Below are positions 62,587 to 64,000 of a stretch of 64,000 nucleotides of DNA, one piece after another. The notes under the pieces were generated by a model. It was not told where the DNA came from and did not search any database. It worked only from the letters and a program-made list of their open reading frames with translations. How positions within the stretch are numbered: the stretch's first letter is position 1; the number at the start of each line of letters is the position of its first letter. The DNA comes from Carallia brachiata (Eukaryota > Streptophyta > Magnoliopsida > Malpighiales > Rhizophoraceae). The position numbers and the translations under genes were made by a program. The stretch is from assembly GCA_021464245.1 (NCBI GenBank), contig JADCRB010000040.1, forward strand, positions 2,510,273 through 2,574,272, in the 5' to 3' direction.

Positions 62587-63708
62587 CACACACAAGCTGT
62601 CTCTGTGTGTGTGTGTGTGTGTAATTTATGCTTTCACGTTTTCTATAGTGGATTACTGTACTCTCCTGTATAGGTTGTTCTTGGAGGTGGTCAAGATGCA
62701 TCAGCTGTAACAACAACTGATCATCGTGCTGGAAAGTTTGAGGCCAAATTCTATGACAAGGTTTACTTCAAGCCCCTGGATTTTTCTTTGTTATCTGATG
62801 ATCTGGTGTTTCTCACCCTTTTGAATGTGGTATTTTGAATGTTTCATTTTCAGATACTCCAAGAAGAAATTGGAGGTGTGAAGGGTCATTTTGGACCTAT
62901 AAATGCCTTGGCTTTCAACCCTGATGGTAAAAGGTACATTTTGATGCTTTTTTTACCGTGGAAAATATTTTTGAATTTGCTTGTCCAGCAGCCTAATATC
63001 TGGAGTAGATTTTAAACATTCTTCCAGTCCACAAATCATCAGACAATTTATTAGTCCTCAGAGACAAGCAACAAGAAAAAATAAATGCAAAAATTTTTTT
63101 TGAAATTGTGTAGCCCACATGCAGCTTGACATACCTAGCCTTTCTTTGTCTCCAACTTTTGTCTAGGCAAATACTTGAATTGGACTTGCTAATCATCTTG
63201 GGGTTCTTCACTTTTCTGAATATGTAGATGTGATATTCTTGTCATGAATAGTTTTTTCTCTCTCCACTATTCTCCAATTATAGTTATTCTTTTAATATTC
63301 TAATTTATTGGCTTATTTTGAAGTCATCTCTTATTATAATTGAATGGTGTCCATTGGAGACACAATGTGGCAGGTGACAGTAACTTAATCACATTCTCTG
63401 AAGCTTATTTAATGGCCAAGCTATCTTACGAAGAGGAATTGTTTTGATGCTTAGATAATGACATATAGCCCCTTAATCGTCTTTAATGCTTGGGGTTCTC
63501 TGAACCTTATATAACGGCGAAGCTATCTTACGAAGAGTTGTTTTGATGCTTAGATAATGACATATAGCCTCTTAATTGTCTTTGATGCCTGGGGTCTGTC
63601 CTTTTTACATTCTATGGGCTTTGAATCTGCAGCTTTTCAAGTGGAGGTGAAGATGGTTACGTAAGATTACATCATTTCGACCCTGACTATTTCAATATCA
63701 AGATCTAA
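58566..63708 (+). CDS. TIF3I1: Translation initiation factor eIF3 subunit I (WD40 protein)
   Basis: A complete eight-exon gene: 58566-58749, 58884-59099, 60021-60148, 61142-61261, 61372-61461, 62674-62760, 62854-62933 and 63633-63708. Borders are GT..AG and the phases fit, giving 326 residues, the usual length. It forms a seven-bladed WD40 propeller in the peripheral part of the eIF3 complex, which recruits the 43S pre-initiation complex to mRNA. The start [20 protein letters not shown], the WD-type repeats ([31 protein letters not shown]), [15 protein letters not shown] and the end [19 protein letters not shown] are diagnostic. No internal stop occurs. Introns hold microsatellites and two small tandem duplications. 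Confidence 0.97.
59785..59837. repeat. Compound (CT)n(CA)n microsatellite in eIF3i intron 2
   Basis: About 18 CT units run straight into about 9 CA units. Confidence 0.95.
60801..60935 (+). repeat. Short tandem duplication in eIF3i intron 3
   Basis: GTGGAACAAAGAAGTTAGTT and its continuation TTTGGTTG occur near 60808 and again near 60901, about 94 bp apart. Confidence 0.8.
62540..62622. repeat. Compound (TA)n(GA)n...(TG)n microsatellite in eIF3i intron 5
   Basis: TA, GA, a short CA stretch and TG runs lie within about 80 bp, some 50 bp upstream of exon 6. Confidence 0.95.
63398..63594 (+). repeat. Tandem duplication of about 98 bp in the last eIF3i intron
   Basis: Both units contain AAGCTATCTTACGAAGAG and TTTTGATGCTTAGATAATGA and end in TGGGG. 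They are about 90% alike by eye. Confidence 0.9.
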
Positions 63709-64000
63709 ACTTTTATGGTCAAGTGGCATCATAAGGTATCACTAGGCGGCAAAGGAATGTCACCGAAAAGGGGTGGCAATTTTGATGTGTGGCTTGTTGA
63801 GAATAGTCTCACAGTATCTTCTATTTATGTAGGAACTTTGTGGAGGGTGCTAGCATCAATGTTTTTCTTCATACACCTCTTGTTTTTTTTTTTTTTTTTT
63901 TTTTTTGGCTCTCCAAAAAGTTGGCAGTTTATTGTTGTAGCGAGGAATTGGCTTTGCTGAGTTTGTTGGAATGATTTGAAAGATGGATAATTCAGACACT
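63709..64000 (+). other. 3' UTR and downstream flank of eIF3i
   Basis: Non-coding sequence follows the stop codon and includes a T-run of about 27 bases at about 63880-63906. No polyadenylation site can be fixed by eye, and nothing else is recognisable. Confidence 0.5.

Overview
This 64 kb window is nuclear DNA of a flowering plant, very probably a eudicot. It is AT-rich, its genes have several introns with GT..AG borders, and its products are plant-specific (a trichome birefringence-like acetyltransferase, a GTE bromodomain protein) or closely plant-like (eIF3i, mitochondrial malate dehydrogenase). Much of the rest is decayed transposon sequence. I cannot name the species.

Layout. 0.6-6.8 kb: an old Ty1/copia element on the minus strand with both LTRs. 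8.5-12.5 kb: a decayed hAT transposon. 14.1-17.2 kb: a plus-strand gene of unknown function, convergent with a minus-strand TBL gene at 17.6-20.1 kb. 21.5-48.7 kb: a duplicated locus holding two mitochondrial malate dehydrogenase (mMDH) genes. 50.3-52.4 kb: a minus-strand GTE bromodomain gene. 55.6-57.1 kb: an intronless GT4 glycosyltransferase. 58.6-63.7 kb: a complete eIF3i gene.

The duplicated locus looks like a head-to-tail tandem duplication. Repeat A, repeat B and mMDH-1 lie in that order, and homology between the two mMDH copies stops at about 28742, exactly where a second copy of A begins. The second copies of B and mMDH follow at 43.7 and 45.4 kb. Between them about 13.5 kb of transposons has been inserted: a Mutator-like element carrying a GRF zinc-finger gene (29.4-34.0 kb) and a Gypsy element (34.3-42.8 kb). 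Nested in the Gypsy element is a large non-autonomous LTR element. A copia fragment with an internal inversion ends about 180 bp upstream of mMDH-1, and an inverted-repeat element ends 30 bp before the homology upstream of mMDH-2. mMDH-1 is intact; mMDH-2 carries a 19-bp frameshifting deletion at the NAD-binding motif.

The most unusual observation is inside the nested LTR element (37738-42530). On its minus strand lies a degenerate WUSCHEL-related homeobox-like reading frame with a homeodomain, a WUS-box-like motif and an LxLxL motif, together with a gag-like fragment and minisatellites. The genes have no operon-like relationship; they are independent housekeeping, cell-wall and regulatory genes in a transposon-rich setting. 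Two genes (the unknown gene and the GTE gene) show small frameshifts that could be real mutations or assembly errors.
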